Shown here: positions 1 to 7,581 of the stretch, in pieces
Numbering within the stretch: position 1 is the first letter of the stretch
How the letters are laid out: the number at the start of each line of letters is the position of its first letter
Assembly (NCBI RefSeq): GCF_020640915.1
Contig: NZ_JADWDC010000035.1
Span: 1 to 48,969, forward strand
Reading direction: 5' to 3'
DNA length: 48,969 nucleotides
DNA from: Waterburya agarophytonicola KI4
GTDB taxonomy: Bacteria; Cyanobacteriota; Cyanobacteriia; Cyanobacteriales; Xenococcaceae
Position numbers and translations under genes: made by a program
The notes under the pieces: generated by a model
Seen by the model: only the letters and a program-made list of their open reading frames with translations
Told to the model about the DNA's origin: nothing
Database searches by the model: none

Positions 1-64
1 TCCCACTAATAACACACTCATTCTTAGTGTAATTAATTTTGCCTAAGTACTTATTAATTTCCGA

Positions 65-730
65 ATGAGCAATCAAATAGTTGTCTCTATTCCTATAACT
101 TTAAACAATAGGCAGAAAATTGCCAATGCTCTATGGGATAAGTACGGTACAGATTATTTATTTATCGGTCGAGTATTTCAAGAAACTACTACTAATCAAA
201 GTTGTGCGATCGAGATAATTCAGACTATCGATCCCATGACAGAATGCGATCAAGCAATAATTTATCTGACTTCTCATGATGTAGGATATCAAGCTTGTCT
301 GACAATTGCTCGCTTTGCTCAAGTATTGCTCAACATTGGCGGAATTGCAGTCAAAATCGAATCTGCTGAATTAACTCACAAAAGCAATAAATGGCTTTCT
401 AACTACAATTCTCAAGATGTTTTTGAGATCTATTCTTTGTATGTAGGCTTAATTGAAGGAGAAGACACCTACTATTCCTGTGGGATGCACAATTTTGGCA
501 AAGCAGATGTGTTTATCGGAGCTAGGGAAAACATCTGCTTAGCAATTTATGTGATGAATGTATTTAATTATTATCGTCTAACAGAGTCTCCCATACTGCA
601 AGACAAACATACTTTTCAGCCTGATATTGAATCTCCCACTTATCAGATGAAATTACTAGAAGATCGAGAATATGAAGCAACCAGTCTACAATATAATCCC
701 TTCGGCAGATGGTATTTATATCGATGCTGA
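65..730 (+). CDS. hypothetical protein, DUF4261-like
   Basis: A 221-residue protein of unknown role. The motif GMHNFGK near residue 140 and the closing NPFGRWYLYRC resemble proteins annotated as DUF4261, which often have a GM-x-FGKPD segment and end in a similar NP-x-G-x-W motif. This is resemblance by eye, not a search result. I see no signal peptide and no convincing membrane segment, so a cytoplasmic location is likely. The ATG at 65 has no strong Shine-Dalgarno sequence, which is common in cyanobacteria. It converges with the next gene, 22 bases away on the other strand. The function is unknown. Confidence 0.6.
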   Translation: MSNQIVVSIPITLNNRQKIANALWDKYGTDYLFIGRVFQETTTNQSCAIEIIQTIDPMTECDQAIIYLTSHDVGYQACLTIARFAQVLLNIGGIAVKIESAELTHKSNKWLSNYNSQDVFEIYSLYVGLIEGEDTYYSCGMHNFGKADVFIGARENICLAIYVMNVFNYYRLTESPILQDKHTFQPDIESPTYQMKLLEDREYEATSLQYNPFGRWYLYRC

Positions 731-752
731 TAACTATTTTTTACTCTATGCT

Positions 753-1013
753 TTATACATAACTATTAACATCCTCTTGCAACCAGGCTTCTACCGGTTT
801 ACCATCCTTACGGCGCAATTCAATTTCTTGCATCACGATCAAATCCGATCCTGGTGGTGCGGGTTTCTCATGAAACAAGATTTCATAATCATCAGGGTTT
901 TCATTCCGCTCTCTCAGCCAATCTTGTACCTTGATGCTACAGAAAAAAGATTGTCCCTGCTCAAACATACGGCTAATTTGCATTGACAGGCTATGAATAT
1001 TTAATCGCGGCAT
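753..1013 (-). CDS. small conserved hypothetical protein
   Basis: An 86-residue, charged, soluble-looking protein with ATG at 1013. It has an acidic/Pro segment (residues 37-55, containing ENPDDYEIL and PAPPGSD) and a closing EAWLQED. I recognise no named domain. I prefer this strand over the 104-residue plus-strand frame at 672-986, because that frame overlaps both gene ends and is rich in Phe, Ile and His without domain character. It lies convergent to the DUF4261-like gene, and its upstream side faces the tnpB left flank. Its amino-acid composition is that of a real soluble protein, but the function is unknown. Confidence 0.5.
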   Translation of the reverse strand: MPRLNIHSLSMQISRMFEQGQSFFCSIKVQDWLRERNENPDDYEILFHEKPAPPGSDLIVMQEIELRRKDGKPVEAWLQEDVNSYV

Positions 1014-1167
1014 AAGTTCTAAACTGATTTAGATTGGACTAGAAAACTAAGCATTGCTGTTAAACATACTATCTCGAACTTCTGGGAGTTTCAACATAAT
1101 GTAGCAAGGATTCTCGTTCCAAATTTAAAGAATGGGAATTTGGGATGAGAGGAATTGCTAAGGCGCG

Positions 1168-1195
1168 TTTTATGTGGGAAGCTTCCCACATAAAA
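1168..1195. repeat. 28-bp perfect palindrome
   Basis: The two 14-base arms TTTTATGTGGGAAG and CTTCCCACATAAAA are exact reverse complements with no spacer, centred on a HindIII-like AAGCTT. Short GGC (1162-1164) and GCC (1196-1198) flanks could extend the stem. It lies between the start of the minus-strand small gene and tnpB. It could be a terminator-like hairpin, a protein-binding site, or the outer part of the insertion-sequence left flank. Confidence 0.75.
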
Positions 1196-1217
1196 GCCGC
1201 CGTACCAGTATATAAAC

Positions 1218-1281
1218 ATTGCGAAGCACCCTCGGCAGTCACTCTATGAGGGAAGGCCTCAAGACCGTGCTGCCTCGCAAT
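1218..1281 (+). other. structured region upstream of tnpB, possible IS left-end hairpin
   Basis: An outer stem pairs ATTGCGA (1218-1224) with TCGCAAT (1275-1281). It continues as AGCA (1225-1228) with TGCT (1268-1271) across a 3-base bulge. An inner stem pairs CCCTC (1229-1233) with GAGGG (1248-1252). IS200/IS605 elements carry imperfect subterminal hairpins at their ends, so a left-end role is plausible. A 5' UTR structure of tnpB is an alternative. The pairing is read directly from the sequence; the role is inferred. Confidence 0.45.
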
Positions 1282-1325
1282 ACAAAACTATTCTTACTTG
1301 CGACATGGGTGATATAATATTGTTT

Positions 1326-2543
1326 ATGAATCAAGTTACAACAGTAGCCTGTAAACTCGAAGTATCTGTAAAGTTGTCGAAAGAAATCGACGAGACATTA
1401 CAGGTATTTGCTGCTGCTTGTGAATGGGTGAATGACAATACTCCTAAAGATTTGACCAGCAAAACCAAGATGCAAAAGCTGGTATATAGCGATGTTAGAA
1501 CTAGATTTGGTTTGTCAGCTAACTTGGCAATACAGGCACTTAGGAGAGTTTGTGCTAATAGAAAAACTGCCAGACAAAAAAAGCGTAATGTTAGAAAGTT
1601 CAGTCCGACCTCAGTAAGCTACGATGCCAGAATTTTTAGTTTTAAAGAGTTTGACTATACGGTTAGTTTAAGACTACTTGAGAATAGAGTTCGTTTTGAG
1701 CTAGACATTGGTAACTATCAACGTGGCATTTTGAAAGGACAAGATCCCAAATCGGCTACATTAGTAAAGCGTAAAAACGGTGATTACTACATTCATATAA
1801 ATCTAGATAATGAAACCCCAAATCCTATCACTACAAAGGATGTGTTAGGTGTCGATCTAGGTAGAACAGATATTGCATACACATCGGATGGAGACTCTTG
1901 GAGTGGACACCAGTTAGACAAAGTTAGAAACAAATATGGGTGGGTCAGAAAGGTTCTCGCTAAAAAAGCCAGCTTAGGCACGAGAAGCAGTCGGCGCAGA
2001 TGTCGGCAACTTCAGAAACGGTTATCTGGTAAGGAGAAACGATTCCAAAAGCATATAAACCATGAAATATCGAGACAGCTAGTTAATAATGCAGTGGCTA
2101 GCAAACAAGCTATATCTTTAGAAGACCTTACAGGAATTAGAGAGGGAACAAACCAGCAACCGAGAAACAAGCAAGAACGTAGAAAGTCTAACAGTTGGAG
2201 TTTCTATCAGTTAAGACAGTTTTTGACTTATAAATGCTTGTTAGCTGGCATTCCTTTGTACTTGGTAAACCCAGCCTACACTAGTAGAAGCTGCTATAAG
2301 TGCGGTTACATCGGCAACCGAAGTGGCAAGGGGTTTAGCTGTGTAAATCCTGCTTGTAAGAACAAGTGTGATGCCGATTATAACGGCAGCCAAAATATTT
2401 CTGCATTAGGGCTGACTATAAACCAGCCTGGAGGTTCAGGTTTAGTCTGTAGACTAAGGACTGGGAACGTAGAATACTTCCAGCTTAGTCTATTCGGCGA
2501 CGACTTAGGGCTACTGAAAACTCCTTCTAAATCTTTGATTTAG
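1326..2543 (+). CDS. tnpB: TnpB, RNA-guided nuclease of IS200/IS605 family
   Basis: TnpB proteins are RuvC-like nucleases guided by an RNA transcribed from the element's 3' end. They are ancestral relatives of Cas12. Numbering from an upstream in-frame ATG at 1305, all three RuvC carboxylates are present: D184 in GVDLGRTDIA, E273 in SLEDLTG and D358 in CDADYNGSQNIS. A zinc-finger region begins with CYKC (330-333) and continues with CVNPAC (346-351). I place the start at 1326 because family members normally open a few residues before a K-L-E-V-like segment; 1305 is the alternative. The length (about 405 residues) is normal for the family and the frame is intact. The C-terminal 40 or so residues are translated from what should also be guide-RNA scaffold and right end. 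It sits just upstream of tRNA-Thr. Confidence 0.9.
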   Translation: MNQVTTVACKLEVSVKLSKEIDETLQVFAAACEWVNDNTPKDLTSKTKMQKLVYSDVRTRFGLSANLAIQALRRVCANRKTARQKKRNVRKFSPTSVSYDARIFSFKEFDYTVSLRLLENRVRFELDIGNYQRGILKGQDPKSATLVKRKNGDYYIHINLDNETPNPITTKDVLGVDLGRTDIAYTSDGDSWSGHQLDKVRNKYGWVRKVLAKKASLGTRSSRRRCRQLQKRLSGKEKRFQKHINHEISRQLVNNAVASKQAISLEDLTGIREGTNQQPRNKQERRKSNSWSFYQLRQFLTYKCLLAGIPLYLVNPAYTSRSCYKCGYIGNRSGKGFSCVNPACKNKCDADYNGSQNISALGLTINQPGGSGLVCRLRTGNVEYFQLSLFGDDLGLLKTPSKSLI

Positions 2544-2556
2544 GACGAGTAGTTTA
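2415..2556 (+). ncRNA. candidate omega (re) RNA scaffold at tnpB 3' end
   Basis: In characterised TnpB elements the guide-RNA scaffold overlaps the 3' end of tnpB and stops at the right end, with the guide read from the flanking chromosome. Here that region covers the last part of the ORF and the hairpin CTAAATC (2527-2533)/GATTTAG (2537-2543). If the boundary is right, the guide would begin near 2557. This is positional inference; the RNA itself cannot be seen. Confidence 0.35.
2527..2543 (+). other. IS right-end hairpin overlapping tnpB stop
   Basis: CTAAATC and GATTTAG form a 7-bp stem with a TTT loop. The last three bases of the stem are the tnpB stop codon TAG. It is followed by GACGAGTAGTTTA, which resembles the right ends seen in cyanobacterial IS605-type elements. 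Y1 transposases recognise such subterminal hairpins. Confidence 0.55.
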
Positions 2557-2581
2557 TGATTCCACCTTTTTTAATAATTCC

Positions 2582-2610
2582 TTCAATTACTCAAGAGTAG
2601 ATGCTATACT
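2582..2610 (+). promoter_or_regulatory. sigma70-type promoter for tRNA-Thr
   Basis: A -35-like TTCAAT (2582-2587) and a -10 TATACT (2605-2610) are separated by 17 bases. Transcription would start near 2617, about 11 bases before the mature tRNA. It lies downstream of the IS right end, so the tRNA keeps its own promoter. Confidence 0.55.
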
Positions 2611-2627
2611 GTTTTTTGAAGTTAAAT

Positions 2628-2699
2628 GCCCCAATGGCTCAGTGGTAGAGTACATCTTTGGTAAAGATGAGGTCGCGAGTTCAATTCTCGCTTGGGGCT
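2628..2699 (+). tRNA. tRNA-Thr (anticodon GGT)
   Basis: The cloverleaf is complete. The acceptor arm is GCCCCAA/TTGGGGC, and the D arm contains GCTC-AGTGGTA-GAGT. The anticodon stem CATCT/AGATG encloses TTGGTAA, giving anticodon GGT (reads ACC and ACU). The T arm is GCGAG-TTCAATT-CTCGC with a discriminator T. No CCA is encoded. tRNAs are frequent neighbours of mobile DNA, and a tnpB element ends about 70 bases upstream; the tRNA itself is intact. Confidence 0.95.
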
Positions 2700-2887
2700 T
2701 AAAATAGGTCCCAGGTTGCATTTAATTGACAATTTGCGATCGCTTTTCGGGGGACTTTACCATTATAAGTCCGAGTTCGTATTGCAAATATTAAATTGTC
2801 CACTTATAGCATAGACATAGAGATATTACTGATTATCATTTGTTTATTCGTGGTAACAATAAACAAATAAATATACGATCGAGAATT

Positions 2888-4816
2888 ATGACTAGGACAT
2901 CAGATGCGATCGCTTTTGATTATATTAATCTTGAGTCTTTACCCGCCGTGTGGCAGATAGCAGCCGATAAGTTTGGCGATACTATCGCCCTCAAAGATCC
3001 TCATGCCAAACCAGAAGTAGCCATTAGCTACCGAGATTTATACGCCAAAATAAAACAATTTGCTACTGGCTTACAAGCATTAGGCATTCAACCCCAGAAT
3101 AAAGTCGCCTTGTTTGCTGATAATAGCCCCCGTTGGTTTATTGCCGATCAGGGAATTATGACGGCAGGTGGGGTTGACGTAGTAAGATCTGCTGGTGCAG
3201 AACAACAAGAATTGCTTTATATCTTAGAGAATAGCGACAGTACTAGTTTAGTTGTTGAAGATTTAAAGACTCTCAAGAAATTAAGTTCCAAGTTGGGAGA
3301 CTTATCGATAGAATTGATTATTATTCTTAGCGATGAAACCCCGCCAGAAGAAACATCAATTAAAACTGTCAATTTTTTAGGATTAATGGAGTTGGGAAGT
3401 AATAACTCCTTACAACCAGTAGAACAAACTAAAGACATCCTAGCGACTCTACTATATACTTCTGGTACGACAGGAAAGCCCAAAGGGGTGATGTTGAGTC
3501 ATGGTAATCTTCTCCATCAGGTAAATTATGTTAAAACCGTCTTTCAGCCCCAAGCGGGAGATGTATTACTCTCAATTCTTCCTAGTTGGCACGCTTACGA
3601 AAGAGCGGCAGAATATTTCTTTTTAGCTCATGGTGGCACGCAAGTATATACCTCCATACGCTATTTCAAACAAGATTTAAAACAGTTTCAGCCGACTTAT
3701 ATGGTGGGCGTACCCCGTCTTTGGGAGTCTTTGTATGATGGAGTGCAAAAACTTTTGGGCGGACAGTCAGCATCCCAACAAAAGCTAGTTAAATTCTTCC
3801 TTAAACAGTCGGAGAAATATATTGCAGCCAAAAGAATTGCTGATAATACTAGTTTAGAACACTTTAATGCTTCTTCTCTAGAGCGATCGCTTGCCGATTT
3901 CAAAGCAGGATCTCTCTATCCCATCCACGCTTTAGCAGATAAATTGATTTACCGCAAAATAAGAGCTGGCATCGGTAACATTCAAGCAGTCTGTAGCGGT
4001 GGTGGATCTTTAGCAAAATATCTCGACGACTTCTATCAAACTATTGGTGTCGATGTTTTTGTGGGTTATGGACTTTCCGAAACCTCTCCCATTACTAACG
4101 CTCGTACTCCCCAGCATAATGTTAGAGGATCGGCAGGAAAACCCCTACCCAAAATAGAAATAAAAATCGTTCATCCTGAAACCCGTCAACCTTTATCCCA
4201 AGGAGAAAGAGGATTGGTTTTAATTAAAGGGGATTCGGTGATGCAGGGCTATTATAACAATCCCGAAGCAACGGCTAAAGCGATCGATTCTGATGGTTGG
4301 TTTGATAGTGGCGATCTCGGCTGGGTAACGCCCTATAATGACTTAGTACTAACGGGTAGAGCTAAAGATACTATCGTTTTAACCAATGGGGAAAACATCG
4401 AACCTCAACCCATCGAAGATGCTTGCGTGCGCAGTGTCTATATCGATCAGATTATGTTGGTAGGACAAGACCAAAGAGCTTTAGGGGCATTGATCGTGCC
4501 TAATTTAGAAACCCTACAACAATGGGTAACAGAACAAAAGTTAGACCTGAAATTACCAACTCCCGATAGTACCCCTGAAGAAGTAAATCAAAGCGATCTT
4601 AATAGCAACCCTATTATTAATTTATATCGTAATGAAATAACTCGCGAAGTGAAAAATCGCCCAGGCTACAAAGCAGACGATCGCATTTCTGATTTTCGTT
4701 TTATTAGCGAACCTTTTTCCCAAGCTAATGGTTTGATGACTCAAACATTCAAAATTAAACGCCCTCAAGTTAAAGAAAAATATCAACATCTCATTGATGA
4801 AATTTTTGCTAATTAG
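2888..4816 (+). CDS. aas: acyl-ACP/long-chain acyl-CoA synthetase (AMP-binding)
   Basis: An ANL-superfamily adenylating enzyme of 642 residues. It activates a fatty acid with ATP as acyl-AMP, then transfers it to a thiol. In cyanobacteria the main representative of this type (Slr1609-like) is an acyl-ACP synthetase that recycles free fatty acids released from membranes. The P-loop LLYTSGTTGKPKGV (about 190-202) and the motif GYGLSETSP are clear, and the DSDGWFDSGDLGW hinge region and the C-terminal lid (LTGRAKDTIVLTNGENIEPQ) are also present. An ATG 48 bases upstream would add 16 residues including a lysine/arginine-rich run. I choose 2888 because the conserved part starts soon after. It is monocistronic, with a hairpin downstream. 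CoA rather than ACP as acceptor cannot be excluded. Confidence 0.85.
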   Translation: MTRTSDAIAFDYINLESLPAVWQIAADKFGDTIALKDPHAKPEVAISYRDLYAKIKQFATGLQALGIQPQNKVALFADNSPRWFIADQGIMTAGGVDVVRSAGAEQQELLYILENSDSTSLVVEDLKTLKKLSSKLGDLSIELIIILSDETPPEETSIKTVNFLGLMELGSNNSLQPVEQTKDILATLLYTSGTTGKPKGVMLSHGNLLHQVNYVKTVFQPQAGDVLLSILPSWHAYERAAEYFFLAHGGTQVYTSIRYFKQDLKQFQPTYMVGVPRLWESLYDGVQKLLGGQSASQQKLVKFFLKQSEKYIAAKRIADNTSLEHFNASSLERSLADFKAGSLYPIHALADKLIYRKIRAGIGNIQAVCSGGGSLAKYLDDFYQTIGVDVFVGYGLSETSPITNARTPQHNVRGSAGKPLPKIEIKIVHPETRQPLSQGERGLVLIKGDSVMQGYYNNPEATAKAIDSDGWFDSGDLGWVTPYNDLVLTGRAKDTIVLTNGENIEPQPIEDACVRSVYIDQIMLVGQDQRALGALIVPNLETLQQWVTEQKLDLKLPTPDSTPEEVNQSDLNSNPIINLYRNEITREVKNRPGYKADDRISDFRFISEPFSQANGLMTQTFKIKRPQVKEKYQHLIDEIFAN

Positions 4817-4834
4817 AACTTAAAAACATAATAA

Positions 4835-4877
4835 AGGCGATCGCAATATCGGGATTTTTTCAGTAGTACGATCGCCT
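4835..4877. terminator. HIP1-containing hairpin after aas
   Basis: AGGCGATCG (4835-4843) pairs with CGATCGCCT (4869-4877) over a 25-base loop. It lies 19 bases after the aas stop and before the convergent small genes. There is no clean U-tract directly after the stem, so termination is plausible rather than certain. Both arms contain HIP1 cores. Confidence 0.45.
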
Positions 4878-4891
4878 AAAACTATAAATTA

Positions 4892-5011
4892 TCACTTTTC
4901 AAACTTGGATATTAACTCGTCAATAGATCTTTGAAACATCGGGATCGATAGCTCATCTAAGTCGTAACTACATTCAATTTTGGCTCTAGTAGTTTGTGGG
5001 ATGGTATTCAT
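4892..5011 (-). CDS. possible 39-residue small protein overlapping its neighbour
   Basis: An ATG at 5011 opens a 39-codon frame ending at TGA (4892-4894), with an acidic, helical-looking product containing CSYDLDELSIPMFQRS and DELISKFEK. It overlaps the last 26 bases of the upstream secreted-protein gene in another frame. The peptide composition looks coding. It could be a genuine translationally coupled small gene, or a frameshifted C-terminal tail of the upstream protein. No family is recognised. Confidence 0.3.
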   Translation of the reverse strand: MNTIPQTTRAKIECSYDLDELSIPMFQRSIDELISKFEK

Positions 5012-5336
5012 CACATATTTCTTCTGCTATCACTCCTGCAATCGTCCCTGGTGCTGCATAATCTTTTTCTCGACCTTGATTGGATTGCAAGTAATATTCG
5101 TCTGTTCGACAATTTACGGCGAATAGTCCACGTCCAAAATTTTCGTGGTCAACTTTGGCTGAACGCACTTCCCCTTTAATAACGACAGATTCGTTATCCA
5201 TATGTATTGGAAAGTCATCAGATGAATAACCCACAACGTACCATTCTGCTTTTGCTTTGAGGGGAAACCAGAAAAATAAAATGTTACAAGTTGTTAGGAT
5301 AGATAGACGAATGCACCATTTTTGTGTTCTTTTTAT
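4986..5336 (-). CDS. small secreted protein, non-standard or lost start codon
   Basis: From 5234 downward the frame has a GTG start (82 residues). Continuing upstream in the same frame gives an obvious Sec signal peptide: a basic start (KRTQKWCIRL), a hydrophobic core (LSILTTC then NILFFWFPL) and an A-K-A cleavage site before EWYVVGYSSDD. No ATG, GTG or TTG opens that longer frame before an in-frame stop. The best candidate is ATA at 5334-5336, exactly where an ATG would be expected before KR. The mature part (EWYVVG..., AVNCRTDEYYLQS) resembles small secreted cyanobacterial proteins of the surface-adhesin-E-like kind, but only loosely. It is either a rare AUA start, a recently inactivated gene, or a sequence error. 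The function is unknown. Confidence 0.5.
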   Translation of the reverse strand: MKRTQKWCIRLSILTTCNILFFWFPLKAKAEWYVVGYSSDDFPIHMDNESVVIKGEVRSAKVDHENFGRGLFAVNCRTDEYYLQSNQGREKDYAAPGTIAGVIAEEICDEYHPTNY

Positions 5337-5635
5337 GTCTATAGATTGAAAAAATAATGGGTTTATTTAATAGAGTTATCTTATAGCGATCAGGAGTATC
5401 TTTTCCAGTATTTATATTCCACAGTAAGCAGTTTTTCTGTTGATTTGACTACAGAGTAATCAACATTCAAGTAAAGCAATAAAGTAAAAAAATATTATTA
5501 ATAAAATGTCATGGCGAGACAGCAATACAAAATATCTACATAATAAATTAATATTCTCTAATCCTAAATCAATACAAGCATCAAAACTAGTAATCCGTTT
5601 TTTTTTGATAACGAGAATGCGATCGCACTATTTTT
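5337..5635. other. AT-rich intergenic region, no gene seen
   Basis: About 300 bases of AT-rich sequence lie between two minus-strand genes. There is one HIP1 octamer just after the COP23 stop codon and several A/T runs. I find no convincing coding frame, tRNA or strong inverted repeat. It should contain the promoter of the secreted-protein gene and the 3' end of the COP23 transcript. Confidence 0.5.
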
Positions 5636-6253
5636 TTAGAAAACAGTAGTATCTTCTTCGGTAGCTTCTTCCGACTGAGCATTTTCTAAATTATCGGCAA
5701 AATCATAATAGACTCGGCTTCCTTCTTCAAAAGTTGGCTTATTCGCGCTTCTAGTTAAAGCTTGATTTTTACTGGGAGCTTGGCGAAAAGCCATAAAGTC
5801 TTGCAAAACTTCATTAGGATCGTCTTGAGTTTGTAGGGTAAACAAAAGATCGTCTTCTTCGCATCTAGTATCAATCTTTTTAGTACTACAAACTACATTT
5901 ACTTCTCCGTCTCTAATCCATTGGGCACGATCGACGGTAATATAGCCCAAAGAATCGCGATCGTAAATAGCTTGAAATCTTTGGGAAACTTCTTCACAGC
6001 GTTTTTGGGGAGTCCACTCGCTACCAAAATATCCATTGTTAGGATCGAAATAGATGACTGTTAATGGTTGAGGAAGTTTGGGGTTATTAACTACTGTTGC
6101 GGGTACTGTTTCCCCATTCAACTGGCTTGTTCCACAAGAAAAAGTTACGCGCTCCGAATTATTATTAGTAGCATCTGCTTGATTTTCTTTGCTACAGGCA
6201 GAACTAACAAATATTGAACCACAAATAACTAAAGATAAATATTTCAGATTCAT
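5636..6253 (-). CDS. COP23 domain lipoprotein
   Basis: A 205-residue protein of the COP23 family, named after a circadian oscillating membrane protein of unicellular cyanobacteria. The signal peptide ends in a lipobox VSSAC with Cys20, predicting a lipid-anchored exported protein. The domain runs from about residue 36 to 175. Its family-typical features are VTFSCGTS, FDPNNGYFGSEWTPQKRCEEVSQRF and a VNVVCSTKK strand, with pairs of cysteines that may form disulfides. The acidic tail is not conserved-looking. The biochemical role of COP23 is unknown. It is transcribed divergently from the Ser/Thr kinase gene 209 bases away, so the two could share regulation. The start is ATG. Confidence 0.85.
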   Translation of the reverse strand: MNLKYLSLVICGSIFVSSACSKENQADATNNNSERVTFSCGTSQLNGETVPATVVNNPKLPQPLTVIYFDPNNGYFGSEWTPQKRCEEVSQRFQAIYDRDSLGYITVDRAQWIRDGEVNVVCSTKKIDTRCEEDDLLFTLQTQDDPNEVLQDFMAFRQAPSKNQALTRSANKPTFEEGSRVYYDFADNLENAQSEEATEEDTTVF

Positions 6254-6462
6254 AATTAAAAGTTTTTCGATCTATATTTGTAGATTTTATAGAGTCTAAG
6301 ATAGTACAAAAGAGGTTTTAGCTGTAGATCGAGCAGGAATTGTATCAAACCTTAATAAAGTTAGCCCTTAAAGAGCAAATACCCCATGATTTTTTTAGCT
6401 TCACCAAGTTAAGCCAGAAGTTCTAGGCTATATAGTTAAAAGATGTGTAGGGCAATTGATTT

Positions 6463-7551
6463 ATGAAGGCAATAATTGGGGGACATTACCAAATAGTCAA
6501 AGAGTTGGCTAGTGGAGGTTTTGGTCAGACATATATAGCGAAAGATATTCATCTTCCAGATAAACCCCTGCGGGTAGTTAAACTGCTCAAACCTCTAACC
6601 ATCAGCGGTTCGGAAATTGTTCCTTTAGCCAAAGATCATCCTACTTTTAGTCTGGCTCGACGCTTATTTGATAAAGAAGCCCAAGTCCTTTATAAATTGG
6701 GAGTAAACGACCAAATTCCCCAACTTTTTGGTCATTTTGAAGAAGAAGAAGATTTTTTTCTCGTTCAACAATTAATTGAAGGTAAAGATCTCAGTGAAGA
6801 AATTTTAGACAAACAATTGAGCCAAACAGAAGTTATAGATCTCTTGATTGATATTTTGACTCCTTTAGCTTTTGTCCACCAACACAAAGTTATTCATCGA
6901 GACTTGAAGCCAGATAACTTAATTCGACGTAAGAGCGATCGCAAAATTGTCTTGATTGATTTTGGTGCAGTTAAAGAAGTTATTTCCCAAACGACTATCA
7001 CAGATCGCCAAGCTCGAACAATTGCTATTGGTACTCCTGGCTATATGCCTACCGAACAGGGCAATGGTAAGCCAACTTTGAGCAGCGATATCTATGCAGT
7101 GGGAATGATTGGCATTCAATCCTTAACTGGTTTATATCCCACTTTAATTCCCAACGATCCGATGACGGGAGAAATTCAATGGCAAGATAGCATTGAAGTA
7201 GATCCTAAACTGGCAGAAATCCTGAATAAAATGATTGCTGAAGATTTTCGCCAGCGTTATAAATCGGCGCAAGAAGCTTTGGAGGCAGTTAGCAGTTTAC
7301 AAGATAAATCTGACGCTAGATCGGTAAGTTCCAAACCTGTAGAAACTTTTGTTATCGATGACAATACGACGGAGAAAAATAGCGATCGCACTAAAAGCAA
7401 GATTAACAACAAACTGATGCTATCAATAGTTGCTTTATTCTTAGCATTAGTCACGGGCTATGTAATTTTAACTCGCACCCTAGATACTACCAACACAAAT
7501 AATTCACCCTCATCTCCAGAAAAATCTAAAGATGCCGATCCTGCATTTTAA
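6463..7551 (+). CDS. membrane-anchored Ser/Thr protein kinase
   Basis: A Hanks-type kinase of 362 residues. The glycine loop is GGFGQTY (18-24), the ATP-binding lysine is K40, the alpha-C glutamate is probably E72, the catalytic loop is HRDLKPDN (145-152), and DFG is at 166-168. The APE-like segment is replaced by GTPGYMPTEQG. All catalytic residues are present, so it should be active. After a 40-residue linker comes one hydrophobic segment (about 318-337) and a 25-residue hydrophilic tail, predicting a cytoplasmic kinase with only a stub outside. Many cyanobacterial kinases instead carry WD40, TPR or pentapeptide repeats; this one lacks them. It is convergent with the CHAT gene (30 bases apart) and divergent from COP23. 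Its targets are unknown. Confidence 0.92.
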   Translation: MKAIIGGHYQIVKELASGGFGQTYIAKDIHLPDKPLRVVKLLKPLTISGSEIVPLAKDHPTFSLARRLFDKEAQVLYKLGVNDQIPQLFGHFEEEEDFFLVQQLIEGKDLSEEILDKQLSQTEVIDLLIDILTPLAFVHQHKVIHRDLKPDNLIRRKSDRKIVLIDFGAVKEVISQTTITDRQARTIAIGTPGYMPTEQGNGKPTLSSDIYAVGMIGIQSLTGLYPTLIPNDPMTGEIQWQDSIEVDPKLAEILNKMIAEDFRQRYKSAQEALEAVSSLQDKSDARSVSSKPVETFVIDDNTTEKNSDRTKSKINNKLMLSIVALFLALVTGYVILTRTLDTTNTNNSPSSPEKSKDADPAF

Positions 7552-7581
7552 GAGGCATTACAAGGATTGCTTGCTACTTAC

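Larger units (their letters stand above)
1218..2556 (+). mobile_element. IS200/IS605-type element carrying tnpB only
   Basis: The element consists of the tnpB gene, a structured left flank and a 3' hairpin that contains the tnpB stop codon. No tnpA (Y1 transposase) is present, so this is an IS1341-like single-gene element, dependent on a TnpA elsewhere if it still moves. The exact ends are not proven. The left boundary is set at the outer stem (it could lie further out at the palindrome), and the right boundary is set just after GAGTAGTTTATGA. Confidence 0.5.

Noticed and set aside
672-986. 104-residue plus-strand frame across the end of the first gene
   Set aside because: It overlaps both the DUF4261-like gene and the minus-strand small gene, and its composition (Phe, Ile, Leu, His) looks like an antisense shadow.
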